A DNA stretch of 64,000 bases from Morganella morganii (GTDB lineage Bacteria > Pseudomonadota > Gammaproteobacteria > Enterobacterales > Enterobacteriaceae), in NCBI RefSeq assembly GCF_019243775.1, contig NZ_CP069157.1, forward strand, positions 3,731,418 to 3,795,417. The letters run 5' to 3'. The position numbers were made by a program, and so were the translations under genes. Below, piece by piece: positions 16,489-25,356 of this stretch. The notes beneath the pieces were generated by a model that ran no database searches, had not been told where the DNA came from, and saw only the letters and a list, made by a program, of their open reading frames with translations. How positions within the stretch are numbered: the first letter of the stretch is position 1; each line of letters starts with the position of its first letter.

Positions 16489-17489
16489 TGAAAGTACCAA
16501 AAGTAATAACGTGTACTGGTTATGGCGGCACAGGCTCAAGTGTTATTTCTGATCTACTCGGTGAGTTTAGTAATGTTTCTTCCATGGGTAACTTCGAATT
16601 CAGATTTATTCAGGATCCTAATGGTATAAGAGACTTAGATTATGGTATTAATGAAAATAATAATCGACTAACAACCAGTTATCATATAAATAATTTCATT
16701 GCTTATATAAATTATTTAAGCAAAAGTAAAGTATATAATTATGAATCATTTTTCAATGGTCAATTTAAATCAATATCAGATAAATTTATAAATAACATTG
16801 TCGATATTAAATGGGATGGTTTTTGGCACCAAGATATCATTGACTCATCTTTTTTCAGAAAATTCATTTATTATTCTGAACGAATAATTCAGAAAAAAAT
16901 ACTGCGAATGAAAGAAGGTGGTGCCAATTTTTATGGGTCTCTTTTTAATAAAAAAATGTATTATTCCTCCGGAAAAAACTTTCATCAACACGTCAAAAAC
17001 TATATGAACGAGCTTATTTTAAGCTCTAACCATAATAATAAAGATTTCGTTGTATTTGACCAAATAATACCCTCTGATAATGTTGATAAATATACTAACT
17101 ATTTCAATGAAATTAAAGTGATTATCGTTGATCGAGACCCCAGAGACTTATATATATTGAACAAAGCATTGTGGAAAGAAAAATGGATTCCATCTGACAA
17201 TTTAGATACTTATATAGAATGGTTCCAGCTTTTAAGAAAAAATAAGACCGAGCACGAAAATGTAATTTATCTGCAGTTTGAAGATTTTATTTATAATTAT
17301 GACTCTACCATTAGAACTGTATGCGACTTTTGTAATATAGACATTGCTAACCACCAGTGGAAAAATAAATATTTCGATCCTTCGGTTTCTATAAAAAATA
17401 CCAATCTGATTGAGCGATTCCCTCAATTTAGGGATGATGCAAATATCATTAAAAATAGATTAATGCAATTCTGCTACCACCAATACTAA
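16488..17489 (+). CDS. sulfotransferase-family P-loop protein
   Basis: This 333-residue protein starts with a P-loop-like CTGYGGTGSSVISDLLGEF (9-27), the expected 5'-phosphosulfate loop of PAPS-dependent sulfotransferases. It has IIVDRDPRDLYIL (about 212-224), the matching 3'-phosphate region, and late LQFEDFIYNYDSTI, another usual sulfotransferase feature. The start overlaps the previous stop as TAATG. The likely role is sulfation of a sugar or other group in the O-unit, but proteins of this fold in polysaccharide loci are poorly characterised and the substrate is unknown. Confidence 0.6.
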   Translation: MKVPKVITCTGYGGTGSSVISDLLGEFSNVSSMGNFEFRFIQDPNGIRDLDYGINENNNRLTTSYHINNFIAYINYLSKSKVYNYESFFNGQFKSISDKFINNIVDIKWDGFWHQDIIDSSFFRKFIYYSERIIQKKILRMKEGGANFYGSLFNKKMYYSSGKNFHQHVKNYMNELILSSNHNNKDFVVFDQIIPSDNVDKYTNYFNEIKVIIVDRDPRDLYILNKALWKEKWIPSDNLDTYIEWFQLLRKNKTEHENVIYLQFEDFIYNYDSTIRTVCDFCNIDIANHQWKNKYFDPSVSIKNTNLIERFPQFRDDANIIKNRLMQFCYHQY

Positions 17490-17514
17490 TACATTATTTA
17501 ATAAATATTAAAAT

Positions 17515-18324
17515 ATGAATTATAACTTTTCAGTTTTACTCTCTATTTACTATAAAGAAAATAGCCAATTCTTTGACGCTGCTTTAAATAGTATTTATAC
17601 ACAAACATACTTGCCTAATGAAGTTATCATTGTTCATGATGGGAAATTAACATCTGAACTATATAGCGTGATTGAAAAATGGGAAGCATTACTACCCATT
17701 CAGAATGTTATATTAGATAATAATTGTGGCCTTGGTATCGCATTAAACATCGGTTTAGAACAATGCTCTAATGATATTGTGATGAGAGCTGATACTGATG
17801 ATATAAACTTACCAAATCGATTTGAGATCCAATACAAATATATGACTCAGAATCCTGAGATAACCTTATGTGGATCACATGTTAATGAATTTGAAGCATC
17901 TTCAGATGAAATCATCAGAGTAAAAAAAGTTCCTATTGGTGATAATATTGTTAAAGTAATAAAAAAAAGAAATCCATTTAACCATATGGCAGTTTGCTTT
18001 AGGAAAAAACATATTATTAATGTTGGTGGGTATATGGATCTTCCTTATATGGAGGATTACTATTTGTGGCTCAGGCTTTTAAATAAAAACTATAACCTCG
18101 TTAATCTCGATACTATCTTAGTTTCTGCCAGGGTCGGTGAAGCCATGATTAATCGCAGAAAGGGTTTTAAATATGTAAAATCAGAAATCACCATGTTAAA
18201 GTATATCCTCAACTCTGATTTAGAAAAGAAATACACTTCAATTCCATATTTTTCATTAAGAATACTAAGCCGTATTCTACCAACTTATCTTCTATCAAAA
18301 ATATACAGCAAATTAAGGAATTAA
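17515..18324 (+). CDS. glycosyltransferase family 2 (AmsE-like)
   Basis: This 269-residue GT-A enzyme has FSVLLSIYYKENSQFFDAAL at the N-terminus, VIIVHDGK near residue 40, the metal-binding MRADTDDINLPNRF (about 91-104), and PYMEDYYLWLRLL near residue 178 containing the ED catalytic base region. It resembles AmsE-type enzymes of exopolysaccharide loci. It would add one sugar to the undecaprenyl-linked unit. Donor and acceptor are unknown. The next gene starts four bases after its stop. Confidence 0.85.
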   Translation: MNYNFSVLLSIYYKENSQFFDAALNSIYTQTYLPNEVIIVHDGKLTSELYSVIEKWEALLPIQNVILDNNCGLGIALNIGLEQCSNDIVMRADTDDINLPNRFEIQYKYMTQNPEITLCGSHVNEFEASSDEIIRVKKVPIGDNIVKVIKKRNPFNHMAVCFRKKHIINVGGYMDLPYMEDYYLWLRLLNKNYNLVNLDTILVSARVGEAMINRRKGFKYVKSEITMLKYILNSDLEKKYTSIPYFSLRILSRILPTYLLSKIYSKLRN

Positions 18325-18328
18325 CTTC

Positions 18329-19477
18329 ATGGTTTCGCTTAAAATAGGCAGTGGTAGAAGCCTATCATTAGAAATTATGTTATCTACTATTTTTTATGAC
18401 AGCTTATTGTTTGAAATAACAGACGATAATGGTGAAAAGATAAATTACTCCCTTCTCCCAAACCGTATTTCTTTCAAAAAAAATAAGATATTAGTTGATA
18501 GTAAAATTTGCATGTTACAAGAGCGTTATGGCTATAAAATAAATATACGCAACCCATCATACTCTCGTTCTATATTTACTCCATTACTATACGCTATATT
18601 ATTTTTTAAAACATTATTTACTAAAATTTTCATCCCCAGCCAATGGATTCTTGCATTTAAAGAAAAAAGCACCGATAAATGGTCAAAAATAAAGTTTGAT
18701 AATAATGAATTAATGGCTGACCCTTTTATATACTATCATAACTCAAAATATTATGTTCTATATGAAGCATTAAATTATGATACTGATAAAGGCTATATTT
18801 CAATTGGTACACTAGATGTTAAAAACAAAGAAATAATTGATAATCATATAATTATTGAAGAGAATTATCATCTTTCCTATCCATTTATATTGAAAATAAA
18901 TGATGAGCTATATATTATTCCTGAATCATCATATAACAACACTATTGATTTATATAAATGTATAGAGTTCCCTTATAAATGGGAAAAAATAAGAACACTC
19001 ATTGATAATATATCTGCTGTTGATACTAATTTAATTAATAAAAATGGGCTATGGTACCTATTAACCTCTGAAAAAAAAATGGGTGTATCATTTGGTGATG
19101 AACTTAGTCTATATGTTACAGACGACCCATTAAGTGGAACATTCTTACCTGTTATCGGGAATCCTGTTGTTCATGATATTTCAAAGTCACGGAACGCCGG
19201 TGAGATATTAAATAATATAAGAGTTTCTCAGGATTGTTCAAAACGTTATGGTTACCGCGTTAATTTTATGGAAATAAATGAGCTATCGGAGAATAATTAT
19301 AGTGAACGTTATATAAAGAGCTTGAAATTACCATTTGGAACAATAGCAATGCATACCTATAATAGCGCAGAAAATATTGAAATAGTTGATTTAAAAATCA
19401 TAAATATATCTCCTTATTTTTTGTATAGGAACCTTTGCAGAATAATTAAAAAACTAAAAGCAAAAATATTAAAATGA
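18329..19477 (+). CDS. GINT1-N-like beta-propeller protein of unknown role
   Basis: This 382-residue protein has a region (about 105-365) with the repeated blade signatures of the glucosamine inositolphosphorylceramide transferase N-terminal/GH43-like propeller family: LMADPFIYYHNSKYYVLYEA, LSYPFILKINDELYIIPESS, VDTNLINKNGLWYLL, and RNAGEILNN...VSQDCSKRYGYRV near the end. Such proteins occur in bacterial polysaccharide loci, sometimes fused to formyltransferases, without a settled function. The ribosome site AGGAATTAAC is well placed. It overlaps wzx by four bases. With no LicD in the locus, this protein is one of the few unassigned candidates for a phosphocholine or other decorating activity (speculation). 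Confidence 0.6.
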   Translation: MVSLKIGSGRSLSLEIMLSTIFYDSLLFEITDDNGEKINYSLLPNRISFKKNKILVDSKICMLQERYGYKINIRNPSYSRSIFTPLLYAILFFKTLFTKIFIPSQWILAFKEKSTDKWSKIKFDNNELMADPFIYYHNSKYYVLYEALNYDTDKGYISIGTLDVKNKEIIDNHIIIEENYHLSYPFILKINDELYIIPESSYNNTIDLYKCIEFPYKWEKIRTLIDNISAVDTNLINKNGLWYLLTSEKKMGVSFGDELSLYVTDDPLSGTFLPVIGNPVVHDISKSRNAGEILNNIRVSQDCSKRYGYRVNFMEINELSENNYSERYIKSLKLPFGTIAMHTYNSAENIEIVDLKIINISPYFLYRNLCRIIKKLKAKILK

Positions 19478-20088
19478 AAAAATCGATAACCTTGAATGGT
19501 GTATATAAACTTGCTTTAAATTTATTCAGATTTACCTTACCAGCATTGATAATACCTTATGTATATAGAACATTATCACCTGATAACATCGGTTCTGTTA
19601 ATTATGCTGAAAGTATATACTCATATTTTAATGCACTCGCCGTTCTCGGATTATCATTCTATGCCATAAGAGAACTAGGTAAAGTAAGAAGCAACAGATT
19701 AAAATCTTCTTTTTTATTTTCTAATATCTTTACTATCAATATACTTTTAGTTACCTTTTCGTTATTTCTATATTTATTACTAATCTTCTTTGTAATTAAA
19801 GATCCAAAAGTACAAATCATATCATTGGTTCTTGCTTTAAAGTTATTTTTGCTTGCATTTGATATTGAGTGGGTCAATGAGTCACATGAAGATTATAAAT
19901 TTATTTCAATAAAAACAATGTTATGCCGCAGCGTATCATTGATTTTAATGTTTTTCCTTATTACATCATCTGACAATTATCTTATCTATGTCTGGCTGAA
20001 TGTTTTCTTTGACCTAATAAATGCTCTTTTTTCTTTCTATTATATTGTTTTTTATAAAAAAAAGAGTTTTTTTTCTCATTCAAATTAG
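19474..20088 (+). CDS. wzx: Wzx O-antigen flippase, N-terminal part, frameshifted
   Basis: These 204 residues match the start of Wzx/RfbX flippases (KSITLNGVYKLALNLFRFTL, then FDIEWVNESHEDYKFISIKT near residue 129) and contain about six membrane segments. The frame stops at TAG 20086-20088, but the rest of the flippase continues in the -1 frame from about 20064. The switch point is an A8 tract (20056-20063) next to a T8 tract (20067-20074). One extra base in either tract, or a -1 ribosomal slip on A AAA AAG (20058-20064), would restore a protein of about 490 residues. Without that the locus would lack a flippase. Confidence 0.8.
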   Translation: MKKSITLNGVYKLALNLFRFTLPALIIPYVYRTLSPDNIGSVNYAESIYSYFNALAVLGLSFYAIRELGKVRSNRLKSSFLFSNIFTINILLVTFSLFLYLLLIFFVIKDPKVQIISLVLALKLFLLAFDIEWVNESHEDYKFISIKTMLCRSVSLILMFFLITSSDNYLIYVWLNVFFDLINALFSFYYIVFYKKKSFFSHSN

Positions 20089-20942
20089 TTAGACTCAATA
20101 AGTTATTTTCACATTTTAAAAGGATAGCATCTACATTATTTTTAGTTGATGTTGGTTTTTTATTTTTTGCCTTTGATAAGGTTGCTCTGGGAGCATTTGT
20201 TTCTAATACTGAAGTGGCCTATTTTGCACTATCTGAAAAAATTATTGTCTTGGTAGTTGTTATTTCATCAACTATTACTCAAGTTACTTTACCCAGGTTA
20301 TCTATACTTGCAAAAACTAACCGCGCGGAATTTTTATTGCTTATAAATAAAATATATACTTCCTTAATGATGATAGTATTACCATCTTTCATCGGTGTAT
20401 ATTTAATGGCTTCCGAATTTTTATTCATATTCGGCTCTTATGAGTTTATGCCAGCTCTCGATACTATAAAAATATTTTCATTCTACATACTATTTTTTTC
20501 ACTATTAAAAATATTGGCTACTCAAACACTATTTGCACTTAACAAAGAAAAAGTATATATCATTCTTCTTATAGCTTTTGCTTTAGTAAATGCTATCGTG
20601 AAATTAGTTTTCCAAGAAAGTATAAATTCATCTATAAGTATTCTAATTACACTATCACTACTACTACTGATGTCAATTATCATTTACTTCCACATCAGAA
20701 ATAAAGAAAAAATAAAAATACCTATTATTAACAAAAACATATGCATATATATCACTGGCTGCCTGCCTATGTTTTTTATTCCGTTTCTTCGTGAGCACAT
20801 ACATAATGTATTTATATTTTCTATTCTGTCTATGATTTTTTCTATATTTTCTTATACAATAGTACTATTGTTTTTTAAAGAATCTATTTCCCAATCTCTC
20901 ATTAAAAAAAATATTGAAACGATAAAATTACCCGGAGTTAAA
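20067..20942 (+). pseudogene. wzx: Wzx flippase, C-terminal part in the -1 frame
   Basis: This frame continues Wzx without a start codon of its own: FLVDVGFFIFAFDKVALGAF (from about 20139), then ISSTITQVTLPRLS and about six further membrane segments ending near 20890. It becomes functional only if the frames are joined by slippage, so pseudogene is a provisional label. No stop codon separates it from the epimerase that begins at 20943, so a restored product would run on into a Wzx-epimerase fusion of about 800 residues unless translation reinitiates only at 20943. Confidence 0.75.
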
Positions 20943-21893
20943 ATGATCATCATTATCGGCGGCTCAGGCTTCATTGGTACTCGCCTGTCCACACAATTAC
21001 AAAAAGACAATATCCCGTTCAAAATCGTTGATATTGAGAAAAGTGCTGCATTTCCTGATCATTGGGAATTTGGGGACGTCACTAAACCGGAATCTCTGGT
21101 TGAGCCACTGACAGGTTCCGACGTTATTATTAATCTGGCTGCAAAGCACAAAGATAATGTGCATCCTATCAGTCTTTACTATGATGTAAATGTCGATGGC
21201 GCTAAACATGTATGTGATGTCGCAGCTCAGCTTGGAATCAAACATATCGTCTTTACATCTTCTGTTGCCGTTTACGGTTTTGTTGAAAAAGAAACCGGTG
21301 AAGATGGTCAATATGAGCCATTCAATGATTACGGTAAATCCAAATTAGCTGCCGAACATGTTTATGATGCCTGGCAGGCAGAAGAAGCAGATCGCACACT
21401 GGTGACAATCCGCCCGACTGTAGTATTTGGTGAAAACAACCGTGGCAATGTCTATAATTTATTCCGCCAGATTGCATCCGGTCGTTTCCTGATGATTGGT
21501 GGCGGTAAAAACCAAAAATCAATGGCTTATGTTGAAAACATTGCCGCATTCTTAAAATTTGCTACTAACTTTAATTCAGGTCGCCATGTATTTAACTATG
21601 TCGATAAACCTGATTTTAATATGGAAGATCTTACAGATATAATCTGCAAAGCTATGGATAAGCATAAGTCTAATATCCACGTACCATATAGTGTTGGTCT
21701 GTTGGGTGGTTACTGCTTTGACATTCTGGCAAAAGTGACTGGTAAGGAATTCCCGATAAGCAGCATCCGCATTAAAAAATTCTGTGCCCGTACTCAGTTT
21801 AAATCCGATTTTATTGCTGATACCGGATTTGTTGCCCCAGTGAGCCTGGAACAGGGAATTGCTAATACTGTTCGCCACGAATTTAAGAAGTAA
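20943..21893 (+). CDS. NAD-dependent nucleotide-sugar epimerase/dehydratase
   Basis: This 316-residue extended SDR enzyme has an N-terminal NAD site GGSGFIGTRL (6-15) and the catalytic triad in TSSVAVYG (about 102) and YGKSK (about 126). I place its start at ATG 20943, which has GGAG six bases upstream, although the frame is open through upstream wzx. It would make one of the O-unit sugars, probably by 4-epimerisation. The base composition returns towards that of the core genome within this gene, marking the right border of the imported block. A Gne or similar 4-epimerase is a reasonable guess but I do not assign a symbol. Confidence 0.8.
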   Translation: MIIIIGGSGFIGTRLSTQLQKDNIPFKIVDIEKSAAFPDHWEFGDVTKPESLVEPLTGSDVIINLAAKHKDNVHPISLYYDVNVDGAKHVCDVAAQLGIKHIVFTSSVAVYGFVEKETGEDGQYEPFNDYGKSKLAAEHVYDAWQAEEADRTLVTIRPTVVFGENNRGNVYNLFRQIASGRFLMIGGGKNQKSMAYVENIAAFLKFATNFNSGRHVFNYVDKPDFNMEDLTDIICKAMDKHKSNIHVPYSVGLLGGYCFDILAKVTGKEFPISSIRIKKFCARTQFKSDFIADTGFVAPVSLEQGIANTVRHEFKK

Positions 21894-21948
21894 CATTATA
21901 ACACCATGTTTTATTTGATAAACTATTGCCCCTTAAGAGAGGGGTAAT

Positions 21949-22452
21949 ATGCTCAACATCGTCTTATTCGAACCAGAAATACCACCTAACACCGGCAATA
22001 TCATCCGGTTATGTGCCAATACCGGCTTTCGGCTGCATCTTATCCATCCGCTGGGGTTTACCTGGGATGATAAGCGTCTGCGCCGGGCCGGGCTGGATTA
22101 CAGTGAGTTTGCGGATATCAAACATCATCATGATTATTACGCCTTTCTCGACAGCGAGGGGCTGAGTTCTGATAATGCGCAGTCGCCAACCGGTAACCGG
22201 GTGTTTGCACTGACCACTAAGGGCACACCTCGTCACAGTAATGTCAGCTATCAGGCCGGTGATTATCTGCTGTTCGGGCCGGAGACTCGTGGGTTGCCGC
22301 CTTATGTCCTGGATAATATGCCTGTGGATCAGAAAATCCGCGTGCCGATGCTGCCGGACAGCCGCAGTATGAATTTATCCAATACCGTTGCAGTAATTGT
22401 ATTTGAAGCCTGGCGGCAGCTGGATTATGCAGGGGCGTTATTACGGGATTAA
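21949..22452 (+). CDS. trmL: tRNA (cytidine/uridine-34-2'-O)-methyltransferase TrmL
   Basis: This 167-residue SPOUT methyltransferase modifies the wobble base of tRNA-Leu with S-adenosylmethionine. The family start is [20 protein letters not shown]. The knot region shows [11 protein letters not shown] (about 104) and [16 protein letters not shown] (about 127), which bind the cofactor. The older name is yibK, the standard right-hand landmark of O-antigen loci in Providencia and relatives. The ribosome site GAGAGGGGT precedes the ATG. It is convergent to cysE with a shared terminator. Confidence 0.96.
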   Translation: MLNIVLFEPEIPPNTGNIIRLCANTGFRLHLIHPLGFTWDDKRLRRAGLDYSEFADIKHHHDYYAFLDSEGLSSDNAQSPTGNRVFALTTKGTPRHSNVSYQAGDYLLFGPETRGLPPYVLDNMPVDQKIRVPMLPDSRSMNLSNTVAVIVFEAWRQLDYAGALLRD

Positions 22453-22473
22453 TGTGTTCTGTATTTCAGTCAC

Positions 22474-22502
22474 AAAAAAGACAGCCTTGGCTGTCTTTTT
22501 TA
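22474..22502. terminator. bidirectional terminator between trmL and cysE
   Basis: AAAAAAGACAGCC, a TT loop and GGCTGTCTTTTTT form a symmetric hairpin with A residues on one side and T residues on the other, so it can serve both convergent genes. Confidence 0.9.
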
Positions 22503-22525
22503 CTTTTGGCTGCTGAATCAGGAAA

Positions 22526-23326
22526 CTAAATCCCCTCACACCCGTTAAAGTGCTGATCCATATCCAAGGACGGTTTATCGCAGCCCGGTTTGCCGACAAT
22601 CTTTGCCGGTACACCTGCAACGGTGGTGTGTGCCGGGACCGGGTGCAGAACCACGGAGCCTGCGCCGATTTTGGCACCGCGTCCGATTTCGATATTGCCG
22701 AGGATTTTGGCACCAGCACCAATCATCACGCCTTCGCGGACTTTCGGGTGGCGGTCGCCGCCGGTTTTGCCGGTACCACCGAGGGTGACGGATTGCAGGA
22801 TAGAGACATCATTTTCCACCACCGCGGTTTCGCCGATGACAATGCCGGTTGCGTGGTCAAACATAATGCCGTGGCCGATTTTTGCGGCCGGGTGGATATC
22901 CACACCAAATGTCACAGAAACCTGGTTCTGAAGGTAGGTTGCCAGCGCGCGGCGGTTCTGGTTCCACAACCAGTTGGCGATGCGGTATGCCTGTAAGGCG
23001 TGGAAGCCTTTCAGGTAGAGCAGCGGCGTGGAGTATTTATCCACTGCCGGATCCCGCAGGCGGACGGCTTTGATATCCATTGCGGCAGATTTAATCATCT
23101 GCGGATCATTGTGATATGCCTCTTCCACCACTTCACGGACAGAAATTGCCGGCATGGTCGGGGTTGCCAGTTTGTTGGCCAGCATAAAACTGAGCGCGCT
23201 GCCCAGATTTTCATGCTTGAGTAATGTCGCATGGAAAAAACTGGCCAGCATCGGCTCACAATCAGCAAAGTCCCGCGCTTCCTGCTTTATATAGCTCCAG
23301 ACCTCTTCCAGTTCTTCGTAGGACAT
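22526..23326 (-). CDS. cysE: serine O-acetyltransferase
   Basis: This cytosolic enzyme makes O-acetylserine from serine and acetyl-CoA, the first step of cysteine synthesis, and is feedback inhibited by cysteine in E. coli. The start is set at 23326 (MSYEELEEVWSYIKQEA), with GAGG upstream, giving 266 residues; the longer open frame upstream is not used. An N-terminal helical domain is followed by a left-handed beta-helix with hexapeptide repeats (IHPAAKIGHGIMFDHATGIV split into hexads, about 142-165) and GGTGKTGGDRHPKV. It is the last gene of the yibN-secB-gpsA-cysE cluster. Confidence 0.96.
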   Translation of the reverse strand: MSYEELEEVWSYIKQEARDFADCEPMLASFFHATLLKHENLGSALSFMLANKLATPTMPAISVREVVEEAYHNDPQMIKSAAMDIKAVRLRDPAVDKYSTPLLYLKGFHALQAYRIANWLWNQNRRALATYLQNQVSVTFGVDIHPAAKIGHGIMFDHATGIVIGETAVVENDVSILQSVTLGGTGKTGGDRHPKVREGVMIGAGAKILGNIEIGRGAKIGAGSVVLHPVPAHTTVAGVPAKIVGKPGCDKPSLDMDQHFNGCEGI

Positions 23327-23360
23327 AATTACCTCACAGACTTCGGATAAAAAAACGGGC

Positions 23361-24374
23361 TTAAAAGTGCTCACCTTCTTCTTTGGTGGCTCGCCCCAAC
23401 AGGGCACGGGCAGCTTCGAGCACATCTTTATTGCAGTAGAGTATTTGATAGATTTGCTCGGTGATAGGCATTTCAACGCCTGCACGCTCTGCCAGCGCAC
23501 GAACTTCTTTGGTATTACGGTATCCTTCCACCACCTGACCGATGCGCTCCTGTGCTTCATCCACACTCACGCCCTGCCCCATCATCATGCCGAAACGGCG
23601 GTTACGGGACTGGTTGTCAGTACAGGTCAGCACGAGGTCACCCAGGCCGGCCATACCCATAAAGGTAGACGGATCTGCGCCTAATGCCACTCCCAGGCGG
23701 GTCATTTCTGCCAGGCCACGGGTGATAAGCGCGGTTCGCGCATTGGCACCAAACCCCATTCCGTCAGAGATCCCCGCACCAATCGCAATGACGTTTTTCA
23801 CGGCACCGCCGAGCTGGATCCCGATAAAATCCGGGTTTTTATAAACGCGGAAGCTTTTGCCGCAGTGGAAAAGCTGCTGAACCTCATCCGCAAAGGCAGG
23901 CTCTGTCGCTGCGACAGCAATCGCCGTCGGCAGTCCGGCAGCCAGCTCTTTGGCAAAAGAGGGACCGGAGATCATGGCCAGCGGAATTTTATCCCCGAGG
24001 ACTTCACGTACCACTTCACCCAGCAGACGCCCGGTTTCCGCTTCCAGACCTTTGGTCGCCCAGATAATCCGGGCATCAGGCCGCAGCAGCGGTTTGACAC
24101 GTTTGAGCACATCCCCGAACACATGGCTCGGCACCACCAGCAGAATATTACGGCTGGCCGCGAGGGCTTTTTCAAGGGAGGCTTCAGGGATCAGGGTATC
24201 CGGGAACGGGACATCCGGCAGAAATGCCTGATTGGCACGATCAGCCTCAAGCTGACGGATATGTTCCGGGTCATGCCCCCACAGCACCACACGGTGCCCG
24301 TTACGGGCCAGTGTGATCGCTAAAGCGGTGCCGTATGAACCGGCACCGAGTACAGTCATAGAAGCGTCTGTCAT
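23361..24374 (-). CDS. gpsA: glycerol-3-phosphate dehydrogenase [NAD(P)+]
   Basis: This 337-residue cytosolic enzyme reduces dihydroxyacetone phosphate to sn-glycerol 3-phosphate for phospholipid synthesis, and here also the probable source of the glycerol phosphate used by the O-antigen locus. The nucleotide-binding [11 protein letters not shown] lies at 9-19. The catalytic Lys is in [14 protein letters not shown] near residue 194, followed by [18 protein letters not shown] overlaps the secB stop as TAATG, so the two are translationally coupled. Confidence 0.97.
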   Translation of the reverse strand: MTDASMTVLGAGSYGTALAITLARNGHRVVLWGHDPEHIRQLEADRANQAFLPDVPFPDTLIPEASLEKALAASRNILLVVPSHVFGDVLKRVKPLLRPDARIIWATKGLEAETGRLLGEVVREVLGDKIPLAMISGPSFAKELAAGLPTAIAVAATEPAFADEVQQLFHCGKSFRVYKNPDFIGIQLGGAVKNVIAIGAGISDGMGFGANARTALITRGLAEMTRLGVALGADPSTFMGMAGLGDLVLTCTDNQSRNRRFGMMMGQGVSVDEAQERIGQVVEGYRNTKEVRALAERAGVEMPITEQIYQILYCNKDVLEAARALLGRATKEEGEHF

Positions 24375-24847
24375 TATGCTTCCTGTGTACCTTCCTGCGC
24401 AGCCTGCTGTTGTTCCTGCTGCTGCAGATAGTTCATGAACAGTGCATCGAAGTTAACCGGTGCCAGGTTCAGCTGAGGGAATGTGCCGCGGCCGACCAGA
24501 CCTGCGATGCACTCACGGGCATACGGGAACAGGATATTCGGGCAGTATGCACCCAGGCAGTGTGCCAGCTGAGTACCTTCCAGACCGCCGATGGTGAAAA
24601 TACCGGCCTGCTGAACTTCACACAGGAATGCGGTTTCTTCGCCCATAGTCGCTGTCACAGTGACGCGCAGAACGATTTCATAAACGTCATCAGCCAGTTT
24701 GGTTGAGCCGGTGTCCAGATCCATCTTCACTTCCGGCTGCCACTCCTGCTGGAAAACGGCAGGTGCATTCGGCGCTTCAAAAGAAATATCTTTGGTGTAA
24801 ACGCGCTGAATGTTGAAAGACATTTCTGTGTTTTGTTGTTCTGACAT
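24374..24847 (-). CDS. secB: SecB protein-export chaperone
   Basis: This 157-residue cytosolic tetrameric chaperone keeps preproteins unfolded and passes them to SecA. Clear family features are [19 protein letters not shown] (about 11-29), [12 protein letters not shown] (about 87) and [15 protein letters not shown] (about 103), with a Gln/Ala-rich C-terminal tail. In E. coli grxC lies just upstream; here only 71 bases separate secB from yibN and no grxC is present. Confidence 0.97.
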   Translation of the reverse strand: MSEQQNTEMSFNIQRVYTKDISFEAPNAPAVFQQEWQPEVKMDLDTGSTKLADDVYEIVLRVTVTATMGEETAFLCEVQQAGIFTIGGLEGTQLAHCLGAYCPNILFPYARECIAGLVGRGTFPQLNLAPVNFDALFMNYLQQQEQQQAAQEGTQEA

Positions 24848-24918
24848 AGTGTTACCTTTTGATATCCATATAAAGAGTGTGAGTTACAAAGGGGATGTTC
24901 CAATTATCCTTTGCCGGA

Positions 24919-25356
24919 TTACTTTTTGCTGCGGGAAAGCGGTAAGTTATCACCGGTCCAGCCGGAGAGGCCGTCTTTCAGCACAAATACACGTTCAAAA
25001 CCGGCTTTGAGCAGGCTTTCAGCCGGTTTGACCAGCTCCATACCGTTGGCGGAAACCAGGATAACAGGACGGTTTTTGTGTTTTTCCACTTCACCGAGGT
25101 TGTTGTCTTTAATTTCTGACGGCGTCAGATTGACCGCGTCAATGATATGACCACGGCGGAAATCGTCCCGGGTACGGGTATCCACGACAATCGCTTCTTC
25201 TTTATTAATCAGTGCGATAGCGGTAGAACGCGGAATTGTTTTCACTTTTGAAAACAGTCCTTTGACAGTCAGTACGATGACTGAGATCAGTAACGCGACC
25301 CATACAAGGCTGATAATAGGGTGCTTACTGACAAATGGCATAATTTCTTGCAGCAT
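24919..25356 (-). CDS. yibN: YibN, membrane-anchored rhodanese-like protein
   Basis: This 145-residue protein has one N-terminal membrane segment (about 9-30) and a cytosolic rhodanese-like domain (about 45-140) with [16 protein letters not shown]. Start ATG 25356 gives [13 protein letters not shown], matching the E. coli N-terminus; an in-frame ATG 39 bases upstream is less likely. The active-loop region reads [17 protein letters not shown], and there is no cysteine anywhere in the protein. It therefore cannot act as a sulfurtransferase and is more likely a binding or structural partner in the membrane. Confidence 0.85.
   Translation of the reverse strand: MLQEIMPFVSKHPIISLVWVALLISVIVLTVKGLFSKVKTIPRSTAIALINKEEAIVVDTRTRDDFRRGHIIDAVNLTPSEIKDNNLGEVEKHKNRPVILVSANGMELVKPAESLLKAGFERVFVLKDGLSGWTGDNLPLSRSKK

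Noticed and set aside
22526-23566. Longer cysE reading frame with an 80-residue N-terminal extension
   Set aside because: The extension covers the gpsA-cysE junction; the start at 23326 has a ribosome site and the correct family N-terminus.
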